NCBI GenBank assembly: GCA_019155185.1 | Contig: CM032808.1 | Coordinates: forward strand, 14,308,879 to 14,372,878 | Reading direction: 5' to 3' | DNA length: 64,000 nt | DNA from: Beaufortia kweichowensis | Taxonomy: Eukaryota; Chordata; Actinopteri; Cypriniformes; Gastromyzontidae | Shown here: positions 48,902 through 61,000 of the stretch, piece after piece | How positions within the stretch are numbered: the first letter of the stretch is position 1 | Layout: every line of letters begins with the position of its first letter | Notes under the pieces: model-generated | What the model saw: the letters and a program-made list of their open reading frames with translations, nothing else | Databases searched by the model: none | What the model was told of the DNA's origin: nothing | Made by a program: the position numbers and the translations under genes

Positions 48902-50935
48902 CCAGATGACATCAGTAACACAATTGCAATCGGTTTAAACAAGTCACTTGTTCATCTTGAAGCAAGTATTGTAATTATATGAGTCATGGTGTTGAATAAT
49001 TGATTTGAAATGCACTCTAGAATAATTTTGTCATATTGTTTTCTTGAAGCTCAGATGGTTGAGCGTTAAATTTACATAATGTTAAACTTAAACTTTTTTT
49101 ATTTGTTTAGGTTCATCGTGGGGGTACCAAACTGTATGTTCTTTCTTGCAGAATAACGTGTAACAACCCTGAAAACATCTGTAAAGCAGCCGTCACTTTA
49201 CCTTAACAAAAGAATTTCCAATTAAACGTACACTGAAACCTACATTATTTAAATATGTATAGGCTCATGTCAACTCGCCGCAAACACAATCTCGTGAAGG
49301 AGCTCATTAGCCCAGCAGCTTAAAAAAGACGACACAGACACGATCAGACATCTGCCTTGTAATTCACCAACTTTGCGACACCAATTACGCCAACACGAAA
49401 TTCAAAAAGTCGCGACGGTTTCACCCTGTTCCGCTCTGCCTTAATCATCTTCTGTCAGGCCGTGAGAAAGGCAGAGGCGGCTTTTGTATTGCTGTTTAAG
49501 TAAGCCAGCACGCCTGTGAGCCACCAGCACGACCCATCACTCAGCCGCTGCTAAATTAGCTTTCCCACGTGTCATGTCGAAGTCGCCGGATCACGTCTCG
49601 GCAGGAAGTCGCCCTGAAGCTCTTCCTGTCAGCTTCCATATCTCAGCCGACGTGTCGGGCCGCTCCGTGGGCGCGAGGAGGTTCCCGAGTGCGACTCTGC
49701 TGGCGCAGGCCATGCATCACCTGAAGACAAACCCTCACCTCTCTTTCTGTTTATCTCTTTCTTAGCGAGACACCGCCGGGCCAGACGCGCAAAGGGCCAA
49801 AACGCTCGGCTTTGGATTCTTTCCTTCTTATCTCACAGCAGAAAACAGAGCGGGCTACTCACAAAAGACTGTCTATTTCTTAACCGTCTCTCTCCATTTC
49901 TCTTTTGACATTCAGGACGAGGGTCTCTCGCCAAAAAAAAAACATTTTTTTACACAAAGAAGCTCATTTAGAGCTTTGGAAAGTCAGATCCTTCAATGTA
50001 ACGACTCTCATCTGAACTATCACCAAAACTCAGCCTCTCAGCCTCAATGACTTTCAATGAAATTGCACACAAAAACAAATGGATCAAAACGCTATAGCCC
50101 AAAGCGAGGACGCCGGATCCATAAAGAAGATATTGTGTTTGAATGGCTTCAATGCACCTCTTAAAGAAGGTAAACATTTCCTGAAGGAGACAGCCTTGTT
50201 GAAAAGACCAGAATTTTCTGTTTTGTCCAAGCCAGATGTGTTTTATGCAGTGGGTTCATTTGGCATGGGTCCCTACTGGTAGATGTTAGAACTACATCAC
50301 TGAGCCACCAAAAGCAGATGTTTCCTGTATATGATGGTCATGATGGAATAAATATTTATTTTAAGAAACATTTAAGTAAGAATTTTTCTAATACATTATT
50401 GTACAATACATGTCTTAATAGTAACTGGTTTTATATTACTGCAGGAATTTTGTAATTTTTTTGCTAAGAAATGCATTTAGATTCACGGGCAGATGCTTTT
50501 CTCCAAAGCATCACAAGAGCACCTTAGCAACCACATGACAACACTCCCATAACAACCTAGCAACTGCACTAGAACAAACTCTGAAATGCCCTAACAACAT
50601 AAAAAACATATAAATCTATTTGTTACATAACATTGTCATGCTATTTACATGGTAGCCTGGTGCAACCCTAGCCAAAATCCACTTCACACCAGGGAGAAAC
50701 AGATCTGAACCATGTCCAGACATTACGAACAATCTCATGACAGGTGGAACAGTAGCGCTTGTATTTCTGTCTAAGAATGAGTCAGTCGAATGACTATAGC
50801 TGTAATATCCAAATAAGACATGTTGCTGAGGTTATATTCATCCACAGCACAAATTCAAAATATGGGTTCTACATGTCTCACTCTGACCGCCTTTGTTTTT
50901 GTCTGCTCTGTTTTTTCTTTTGTTGCTTGTTTCAG

Positions 50936-51008
50936 AACAGAAGTAAGTCTTGATGAGGAGACAGAAGGCATGTCTGTGGAACCAACAGGAGCCACGGGCG
51001 GTTCATAA
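50936..51008 (+). CDS. Candidate alternative terminal exon (speculative)
   Basis: A long polypyrimidine tract ends in TTGCTTGTTTCAG. The following sequence, after one base, reads TEVSLDEETEGMSVEPTGAT, GGS and TAA (51006-51008). This is an acidic, protein-like tail. Its phase (one base completing a codon) fits both the exon at 45469-45514 and the cassette form of 48871-48897. An internal AGAA|GTAAGT at 50943 could be a competing donor. Confidence 0.25.
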
Positions 51009-51221
51009 AGCAAAGACAACTTCATAAGGAGAGGAAACTGCCACAAGGAGTTGAACAAAACACTGACAAAAACGACTTCTTAATCAGTATTTCAGGCTTG
51101 TCTTCTACTTGTATACCTACACGTCCTTAGATATGACTTAGGACTTAAGACTTAATTATTAAGATATTAAGAAATCTAACAAATTACATATTTCTTGTTC
51201 CATATGACATCTGTGACATTC

Positions 51222-51350
51222 TGTGTTCTATATTCTATTCTGTGTTCTATATTCTATTCTGTGTTCTATATTCTATTCTGTGTTCTATATTCTATTCTGT
51301 GTTCTATATTCTATTCTGTGTTCTATATTCTATTCTGTGTTCATATTCTA
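51222..51350. repeat. 19-bp minisatellite
   Basis: Six perfect head-to-tail copies of TGTGTTCTATATTCTATTC and a partial seventh. From 51351 to about 51655 the sequence is a degenerate continuation built of TATTCTATTC / TTCCATATTCT words. The Phe/Tyr/Ile-rich ORF of 154 codons across it is an artefact: the unit length is not a multiple of three, so every frame stays open. Confidence 0.95.
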
Positions 51351-52665
51351 TTCTATACTATTCCATATTCTTTTCTAAATTCCATATTCTTTTCTTTAAT
51401 CTATTCTATGTTCTATATTCCATTCTATATTTTATAATCTATCCCATATTTTCTTTATTTCATATTCTATTGTATATTAAATTCTATATTGTAATACATT
51501 TTACATATTCTATTCTATATTACATATTCTTTTCCATATTCTCATGTCTATTCTATTTTATTCTGTTCTATATTCCGTATTCCATTCTATATTCAAAATT
51601 TTATTCTATATTCAATATTCTATCATCTTTCCATATTCTATTCTATTCCAAAGTCTTGCATAAGTTTGCAATCAAAAGTCAGATACTTCAGTATAAACTT
51701 TTTTGAAAACTATTATAAACTTTTTAATAAACTATTTTAAAAAACATTTTAACAACTAAAACAATCAAGTAGATTTGTTAATTGGTATAGTGTTGATGAT
51801 GATTATGTTATTTATATAACAAACACCTGACCATTGCATCAAAAGCAACTTAAGATGACATACTGACACTAATTACAATACATATCGTCAAACCTTACAG
51901 TATAAGAGATGAGAGAGATGTCGCATGTTATATGTGGGATGGTTGTATAGTTATGTAACTGGTTACATCGTCACTTATCTCTCAACTCACCAGGGGAAAG
52001 CAACATAGTTCTTCTGAGAGAGGTTTCATCTTGTTGGAAAAGAGCTCACAGAAAGTTAGCGAGAGCTTCAAAAGCATGCGACACCATGCACAAAGGAAAT
52101 GCACAATAGCTCATTGAGAGACAATGAATCCTAGTGTAGTTTCTGTGAAAGCAGAACCTGTCAGAGAGCTTCTCTTCGCTCACATCCATCCATCTCTCCT
52201 CTGTTTGCAGTAACAGGCTTTTCTGTGGCAGCTGGTGCATAGCATCAGAGCGGCGTTGACTCGGTCCGTCCTGCCACCGGAACGGATTGCTCTCATTAGA
52301 TTCTTTAGCCTCTGGGTCAACTCCAGCTTCTGGATCTGTGAACTAGCTGATATTCCAGAACCCGGGCCTATTTCCCTAATGTTTTCTTTATCGCTCATGT
52401 GCTTGGGAGCATGTTGTTGCTATCCAGTATTGTATGTAGTAAGGTGATGTACTGTAGTGATGTACGCAAGGCCATTTGGAGTCCCACAGGAATTTTACTC
52501 TGCGTTCACCTGCTCCCAATTTATAATAATTATCTTCCTGTTTATTTTAGATCGTGTTTCCACAATCTTTATATAGTCAAAATAAAGGCATAAATATAGA
52601 CAGGTTAACTCTGGATTAAACCTGTTGATATGAAGAGGGAGTCAGCTGGTACAAAAGCATTTGTT

Positions 52666-52971
52666 AAAGGGATAGTCCACCCAAAAATGAATTCTTCCAT
52701 CATTTATTCTCCCTCATGTCATTTCTATATGACTTTCTTTCTTTTGCAGAACACACAAGAAGATATTTTGCAGAAATATATATGATATATATGACACCGT
52801 TTGACACAAAACCACTTATTTTGAGACATTTCTCAAAATATCTTCTTTTGTGTTTTACAGAAGAAAGAGTCAAATTCAGGTTTTGAAAGAAATGTGAATA
52901 TATATATGAATATATATAAGGGTGAATATATGATGACAGAATTTTATTTTTAAGTGAATTATCTCTTTAAG
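52666..52971. mobile_element. MITE of the GATAGTCCACCCAAAAATGA family
   Basis: Left end AAAGGGATAGTCCACCCAAA; right end TTTTTAAGTGAATTATCTCT, followed by TTAA. The interior contains the characteristic CCTCATGTCATTT and TCTTTTGCAGAACACA motifs. No ORF. Same family as 10287-10484. Confidence 0.7.
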
Positions 52972-54629
52972 TGATTACTTCCTGTCTCCAGAGTAACGCA
53001 TTACTTTACCAGCATCGTTGGTGGAAATCTCATTTCAAGTTTTGTTTATCACCCAATTAAAATTTCCGAACTATGACATAAATGATGTGGAAATTCATCC
53101 GAAATGCAACAGGACACGTTTTCCAGGAGTGTCTGGGATCTTTTGAACATGCCATGGAAGGTTAGCACATCAGAACAGGCTGAATTTATTTTCCACTATA
53201 TCAGGAGCTGACGGCTAATATTAAAAATGAATTAATGCAAAGATAAATGTTTAATGGATTGTCTTATTACGCTACTTGAATGAAATGAGAGGATGTGCAT
53301 CAGGGAATCTGGAAATTGCTGCACGTTAAATGGACCAGAAGACTGCAGTGTTTTGTTAAGCTATAATCTAGACGCTTAGACGTATAAGTTTAGAAATGAT
53401 CAAAGAGACACAATCCGCTTTAATAATCCTTTTGCACCATTTTATTTGTGGTTTTCTTTTCTCAGATTTTCTTTGCTGCCGTTTAAGATCTCCTGAGCTT
53501 TTCTTCTTATAAGATCTGCTTCTCCCAATGATCAGGTACATATATACTCTATATTTACACCAATCGTATATCTGACCAAGTTATTGTACTGATGGCTTTC
53601 TGTGCAACTTGCAAGTCAGGTCTCCACAAAAAAAGAGAAAAACTGCCCAAAATCATTTATATAACCACATTTAGACAATGTATAATGACTTTCTATCAAG
53701 ACACATGAGGGAGTCTAGATAAAGGATTGGGATGATTTGAGCTCAATTACTTTCATCTGTATGGTGACTGGTCTCTTTTCCATCTTTGTCAAATGAGCAA
53801 TTTAGCTGATGTGACATGCAAGATGGATTTATGCATTTTATGGAAAGACGGCAAAATGGGCTGCAGAATTAGCTTTTGGTGGTACGATGATCATTATAGC
53901 CTGCATTGACTCACAATAGAAAAAAGGGGTTTGAAAATGAACAATCCGCTTTAATGCGGTTTTCCAAATGTACACCAACTTGTGTTTCTTTCTTGCCTTA
54001 ATGACCCCATTGCGTCAAACGTTCCTCCCTCTCAACACGCCCGGGTCAGTTTGCCGTAATCATGTTCCGCACTCGCAAACACCTCCCCGTGTACCAAAGC
54101 ATTATTGCTCTCAAGGACGAAACTGACAGCTACGGGCTCAGGGTCCATTACTTCAAAAAAATCGCCCACTTGAGCAAAAGACATCCCTGCGGTTTCATGA
54201 AACATGTTTCATAGCAGACACTTCTGGCTAGAATGAGGGACATAAATTAAACATGCAGGCCACAGACAGACGCGCTTCTAATCGCCAAGGTGTCTGCGGT
54301 GGAAGTCTTCTAGAGCTGATGTGAAAAATGAACCCATACAGTCGGGAGAGAGAGGGAGATGAAATTAAGCATGCTGATGTGCCGTGTGAAAGCATCTGGG
54401 GGAGGCAGCATTGCATTACCTGTGTGTGTAATCTGAAGAGAGCCGAGCCGAAGAGTAAATTGTGTGAGATACCCGAGTGGGTGCATGAGACCGGCTGTGT
54501 GTGCGAATCTACTGGGTCTGTTATTGGAAATGTATTTATGCACTCGACGTTGGAAATGAGAGCGTGCTGGTTTGAAATTGAGAACTGAAGACTCTGGCAT
54601 GTAAAAATATTTCCATACTTTATATATAA

Positions 54630-55021
54630 GGTACCGGTCAAAAGTTTAGGATTACTGGACTAAAACATGTCTTGTGATCTTTTTGATGTAAAGTTGCATG
54701 CTTATTTACTTGTTTAATGTTTAATACTTGTTTTGCAGACAAAAATGTAATTGTGCAAACAGTTTTTTAAACAAATGTCTCTTAGAAAAAGATAACTTTT
54801 TCAGCAGCCAATAAAAGGCCAGCAAAGATTAGAAACTTCTTCAATACTGTTTAAAAAGCATCTCAAGATGAGATGAAACCTCAAGAAAATGCTTGATGAA
54901 ATCCCAGAAGTACATTTTTGCAAATTCAAAGATGCTAAAATATTAATATTTTTCCACATTTTCCACAAAATTGTTATAAGGAATGAGTAAATGATCCTAA
55001 ACCCTTGACCGGTAGTGTACA
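54630..55021. mobile_element. Tc1/mariner-like MITE, second family member
   Basis: Left end GGTACCGGTCAAAAGTTTAG and right end TAAACCCTTGACCGGTAGTG, imperfect inverted repeats flanked by TA. No transposase ORF. The ends are related to those of 3129-3609. Confidence 0.6.
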
Positions 55022-56659
55022 GTAGTGGCCAAAAAGGATGTCTGGGGGGTATATTTGTACGATAAATACTTTTATTGCCTCCTCAGATTAGATTAAACTA
55101 TACAAATATGAGCTGTATGGTACAAAATGGACAAAACACTAAACTTTTAATGTATTTTTTTGCACAAAATTATTTTGCAAAAAGTCAAACAACTGCATAT
55201 TAGAAAATATGGGTTGTATTCTTATATACAAAAACTGCACGATGGACAATAAATAAATACAGTAAATAAAGCAAACATTACAATGTTATCGGAGATAAAT
55301 TTCACAAAAGTATTTGTATGGCTAAGATGCATTTACAGTCTGATTATTTATTTTAGGTTTTGTAACGATATGCACGATGTTAAAAAACATATGCACTTTT
55401 TATTTATAATTGTAGGTCAAGGTTATATCATACGAGTCAGTGATATCTGTGCTCGTTTAATTCAGCAGACTAATTTCACATACTCTCCTTTCATTTCCAG
55501 GTCCACTCATGGGTTTTTGATGAGAGCTGATGAACGCTGAGCTTCACACCCGAGATGGCAACATGCTAAGCAAATAGTCCATGCTTTAATTAACTCAGCC
55601 GAATGAGAGAAGTATGAGGAGTCAATATTTTATGTCCTGAGACAGCCGGGCCAGAGCCGTGCCCATGTCCCACAGCAGCCCTGAGAGCTTAATTGCCCCG
55701 AGGCAACCAGACTACACTTATCAACCACAGTCACTTTCCTAGATTTCCCTAAGTGATGCAATAGCACAGCACAATCACAACGAGAGGCAGAGCCACAATG
55801 ATTTCTGATTAAAAGCATTCGAGATGCATCCATGAGATAAATTGATGGATAATATCCCTGTATCGTCCATAAATAACACGATTATGAGACACAGCTGTTG
55901 GCGGCATAAATGTTTCACATCTGGCTGCTACATCACAAGCCAATGCAATGTATGATAATATTCTGATATATGCGTTTTGAAATATTAGCATGAAAATGGA
56001 AAAGCACTGAAAACCAATAGTTAACATTCATTGCATACTTGATCTAACATAAGCGAGCAAATGAAGCAAGTTCTTTTGATTTATTAGGAGAACATCATTC
56101 AGCTGATTTCAGTAAAATTGTATAGGGTCTTAGTTTGACTACATTGCTGTACTATTGCCCACAGGGGAAAAGTGATAACATTTAAGTGAGAAAGTTTTTA
56201 AAGCTATCAATAACCAGAGAAGACCGTTTCAACTTCATTTACTGCATGCAATCCAGCTTCATGTGCAGAGAGATATCCAGCGAGACCCTTTTAATTAATG
56301 CTCCATTTACAGCTGATATTAAATATTTACAGTTCTCCTCTCGCCAGCTTGTCTTCTGTCTTTCTCCGCTCTTTTCTTTCACAAGTGTGAAAACTGTTGT
56401 AGGGAGCACGTCTTCCCACCACAATTACATTTTGGATTTTGACTCTACAGGAATAGCTGTGCAGGTGTAAAGGTCATGAAAAGTATTTCTACTGAAGACT
56501 ATAACAGAATCAAAATTTTATGAGGTTAATTCACCAAGAATATCTCGGTGTGAGAGGAGAGTCATAATGATTGATCTCACTGCTAAAACACTACTAAACC
56601 CCCATATACTTATCATTTTATAGTGACTTGGCCTGGGCTTTTTTTCATTTGATATTTTG

Positions 56660-56940
56660 GTAACACTTCACAATGAGGCTGTATGTGTTAATATTAGTTA
56701 ATGCATTAGCTAACATGAACTGAAAATAAACAATTTCAACATTTACCAATTCATTTTTTAAATAAATGTGTATTTGTTAACATAAGTTAATGCACAATGA
56801 ACTAAAATGAACAATTAAATTGACATTAACATTAACAAAGATCAATAAATGCTGAAAAACAATACTGTTCATTATTAGTTCATGTTAGCTAAGACATTTA
56901 CTGATGTTAAATACAACCTTATTGTAAAGCAGTACCATTT
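56660..56940. mobile_element. Palindromic MITE of the GGTAACACTTxACAAT family
   Basis: Left end GGTAACACTTCACAATGAGG and right end AACCTTATTGTAAAGCAGTA. Many internal direct and inverted GTTAATGCATTAGCTAACAT words are present. No ORF. A family I associate with cyprinid genomes. Confidence 0.7.
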
Positions 56941-57859
56941 TTTCAGTTTTTCCAATAACATGAATAAATGAAAAAGTAAAAGATAGAATTTGGCCAATTT
57001 GGAGTTTCATGTGAAAACACACATCAGTAAAAAAATGTATTTGTCTGCAATACTGTTTTTCAGGTGTTGGAAAGACATTCAGCAGATTGTTTTCAAGACG
57101 TTTATGATTTTAAATATGTGCATTAGCTCGTTTTTTGTTTGCACACAAATACGATGCTCAAAATAGAACAGTAATAGACGCTAATCTCCGTCCCAGAATC
57201 CGCCTTCATGTTTAAATCTCTGCAATAAACACAAGCAAAGACAGATTTCATGGCATTGTCTAGCATCTCACCGTCTCCTCCCCACAGCTGGGCCACATGT
57301 GTTAGACGATAAGTCATACGCAATTAACAGAAGCCTGTTGGGTACCGCCAGAGCGAGCGAGGTGGCGTGTGTGCGGTAGAGCTGTGTTCTTGCTCATTAT
57401 CTCTTCCCTAACACTTGTGGCACTCTGAAATTGAGCACGGGTGAAAATAGAAACCGGGTAAATTGAGCAGCAGTACGCTGGTTTGGAAACGGGCTGACGG
57501 CATGTAGACATTTAATGGAGTTTGACCTGACACGCTGAGTGCGGTTAGAATCGAACGAGACGCGGTAACTACACGGTGCGTGTGGGCAGAAGACATGTGA
57601 GGAACACGGGTCTGTGTCAGGTGTGCTAACCAGAAATAGACAATCAGGAATGATAGTACAGAGCTTTATAAAGAGCATCATTTCGGTCCTGGATGCTGAT
57701 TGGTCAATACAGCATTTCTGTGGTTCTACATTACACATTATAGTTAAAGTGAGATCATCGTGGTGCACTAGACAAGACACCTTTCTAATTTTCAATAAAC
57801 ATTAATAGTTGGCGTTTTAAATACAAATATGTCTTTGCTTGTATGAGGTCTCTCTTACA

Positions 57860-58095
57860 GCATTTGTTTATGTTTAAAACATGATTTTATTATAGTCAGA
57901 TAAAGTGCTGTTTTTAGAACGGTCACATTCATAACAGTCCATATTCCTCATAAATGAACACATAAAAATAATCACTCAAACAACTATTTTGTGTTCTTTA
58001 AAGAGTCATCTCTTTCCATTTGTTGGGTATTATTGTTTCTAATTTGTGCATTTTTATTCACAGAATTCGCACAAAGTATGTTGCCTCTCAAAAAC
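57860..58095 (+). repeat. Unnamed dispersed repeat, copy B
   Basis: Shorter copy of the repeat at 33058-33395. It lacks the left part but keeps AAGTGCTGTTTTTAGAACG, CATAACAGTCCATATTCCTC and the TTGTTGGGTATT end. Confidence 0.65.
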
Positions 58096-61000
58096 GTGTG
58101 TTCTTTTTTGTCACATTCATAACGCATGTATATTTCCTTTTTTAAAACAGATAACTCATGTATGGACTGATATTTTTTGATGTCTGGTTTTGGTAAAATA
58201 TAAACAGATGAAACAGAAATACATCCTGTGAGAATTGATTAGTTTTGGCTAATAATGTCGTGTCCGTAACGCTGGAATTGCGAAATTCAGATTTTGATCG
58301 TTTCTGTCAAGTAAGACAGGGTAGAAGAGCATAAGAAAAACTAAGAGAATAAAATTAGTAATAAATCTGATGTGTAAAACACAAAAAGTGACGGGATCAC
58401 AAAAACATGAGCGTCTTAGAACAGTCTTCAAATCACATTGAAATCATCTGTTTTTTCAGACTTGTACAAAAACTTAATGGAAAAGTTTGAGTTCAGAAAG
58501 TTACAGCATATATTTTCAAGCTCTTTTATCTCAAAAAGATCAGAGCAGATTCGATTCCTCGTGATATGACCCCTTTAAACGTCTACAGTGCTATTTTCAT
58601 TCCTGTTGTTAACTTTTAAAACGCACTCAAAAGGTTTAAAATGTGCGTGAAACCCGTTCTAAAAACTACAACATGACATCAGAACAAACAACAAGAGCGA
58701 GGCGCACGTACATGTGATGTACAATCATCCAATCAGTGATCTACAATCATTTCAACATGGGTCACCTTGTTTCTGCTCGTTTCTTTCTCCTCATTTCTCA
58801 TCCTCGCTGTCAGATGACAATGAAATCGCGCCAATTAATCTCTTCGTGCCATGATAACTCATTTTTGCCCGCAGATTGCTGTTGTATCCCTGTCAGAGGC
58901 GGTCTAGCAGCAGATAGATCTGTGTGACATTAACCAGCAAACTAATGAAGCTCTTTCCCAGCTGTCAGTCAGGTTGACTGCTCTCTCGTTTGCGCCGAGA
59001 TCTTTATCAACCACCAAATGTCGACGACAGCTGGGGAGGTGCGATATCAATGTTTAGCTGTACATCCGATCCTGATCGGATAACTATCAAGATTTTTATC
59101 AAGTGAAAATTAGCTTCATATATCTTCGTATCGGAAGTCAAAAGCATAATATATTTTATTATACGCTGATCTGGTTTTGTGGGTTGTGTTTTACATCTTT
59201 GATGTAATTTAAAGCCATTATAGCATAATAAAATCACATTTAGCAATATTTTCATTTGATGGTTTTAGATTTATTGAGGTTTACAATTTGATGTAGTGCT
59301 AGTCTTGTTGAATAACTGTAAATGTGATATGAAAAATTTTCAAACCTCTACAGCATTACAAATTCTGAGAAACGATAGGGAATATTAAATAACTTAATAT
59401 CAAATGGCTATATAGCTCAAATACTTATCAATCTAGTTGATTAATTGTAAATCATTATATTTATTTATATTTTATTATTTTATTTATTATATTTATTCCC
59501 AATCCATGTAATGTTAGTTTTCCTATTTTTGAAATTTTGCAAGAATTAAAACGGCTCTTTTTCATTCACAAGTTTTGGCTGTCAATAAAAAAACAGGCAA
59601 AATGAGCATAAAAGTGATCTGAAAAACTGAATGACAGAACTGTCATTTTTGGGTAAACTATTCTTTGAAAATAGTTTTTATTGGAGCCACTAAAGTTTGC
59701 AGTTTCCAGACAAACCACAGAAAAGAACAGCAGTGGATCTAAAATACTGTGACCTACTGCAGTGTGTGGTGTTGTGAAATAGAGATGAATAGAAACACCC
59801 AGCGTGTTAGTCTAGCCCTGAATTGTAGCTCCTCCGGGACGTTCTCAATAAACAGGCTCCCCTTAGGTTCCTGCAATTCCCTAACAAGCATCATTTCAGC
59901 AACATGCCGGCTAGGAGCAACACATAATTATCGGCCTCTTTTCTGTCCTGACCACAAACCTCCAACACCTCAGGTAAGTCAGTGGGGGAAAAGGTTCATT
60001 AACAATTCATACTGATCTCTTGGTTGCTTTTGTTTGTTTACTTTGGTTGAGAAAAATGAGATGAAGAAAGATAGTCATCGTTAGAGATGGCTTCATTTTA
60101 TGCAGAAATTGTACAGATCTATTTCAGTTGTTGTTTCTTTTAGTTTAATAAGAGTGTTGCTAAACTTAATAAACACTTTTCGATAACTTTAAATTGAATA
60201 AGTGATGAAGAAAATTGAATGAAAGTTAGGACTGTCACAATATCATATTTTTACTATACAATCATCATAGCCAAAAGAATTTGGATGATAGTTTTAATGC
60301 AATATACATTGAAATGTTTATAAAAGAAATGCTATTAGTCAAATTAATATTTAATTTAGCTTATTTTGTGTTTTCTTTTTTTTCTACAGATCCAGGAACT
60401 ATCGTGACAACTTACCCCACGAGAATACCATCATTGAGGCATGTTGTCACATAAGAACAATGGGTTTAATGAACTGCATCTTTTCTTGGTCAATACTGGT
60501 GGAAATGTTCAGCCGACTATCTTGGAAATAATACTTAAGTGAGAAGTTTGATAGCATGCCCTAGTCTCCCCATCACAGTAGATCTATCAGTTGAGCAACT
60601 AGCATTAGGTTGAATAGAAATGCAAATAGCTTTCTCCAGGTATCATAGACCTACTTGTTTACAATAGCACATCAGGCATCTTCTTGAAAGTAAACTGCCG
60701 TAACTACATAAGTGTCGGAGTTACTCACACATCCATCCAGGTAATTTACGCTTTAACTAGGTCAGGTTAATTTTCTTAGACTAGCAGGGACAGTGGGAGA
60801 CCATGCATTATATAATCCCCATCACAGCCAAAACTGCCATCTAGAGCTTCACCGAAACGCCATTCAAAAGCAAATGAGTGTGAAAGACCGCTTCCATCCC
60901 TCCATCCTTTATAAACACTCTCTTTCTCCCGCTCGCCCTCAGAGTTCATTCTCTCGTTTTATCTCTTTCTCTCATTGTCCCTTTTTCATTCTCTGGCCAT

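Larger units (their letters stand above)
48902..54629. other. Gene-poor region with minisatellite and MITE
   Basis: Contains a possible terminal exon (50936-51008), a SINE-tail fragment near 50468-50510, a 19-bp minisatellite (51222-51350) and a MITE (52666-52971). Unique islands richer in CpG at about 49270-49800 and 53990-54200 look like candidate regulatory elements. No recognised gene. Confidence 0.4.

Noticed and set aside
51242..51706. Phe/Tyr/Ile-rich ORF of 154 codons
   Set aside because: Read through the 19-bp minisatellite and its degenerate extension; a repeat artefact.
57397..57795. Minus-strand ORF of 132 codons
   Set aside because: No domain, no splice or promoter support, and part of a repeat-free island better explained as non-coding.
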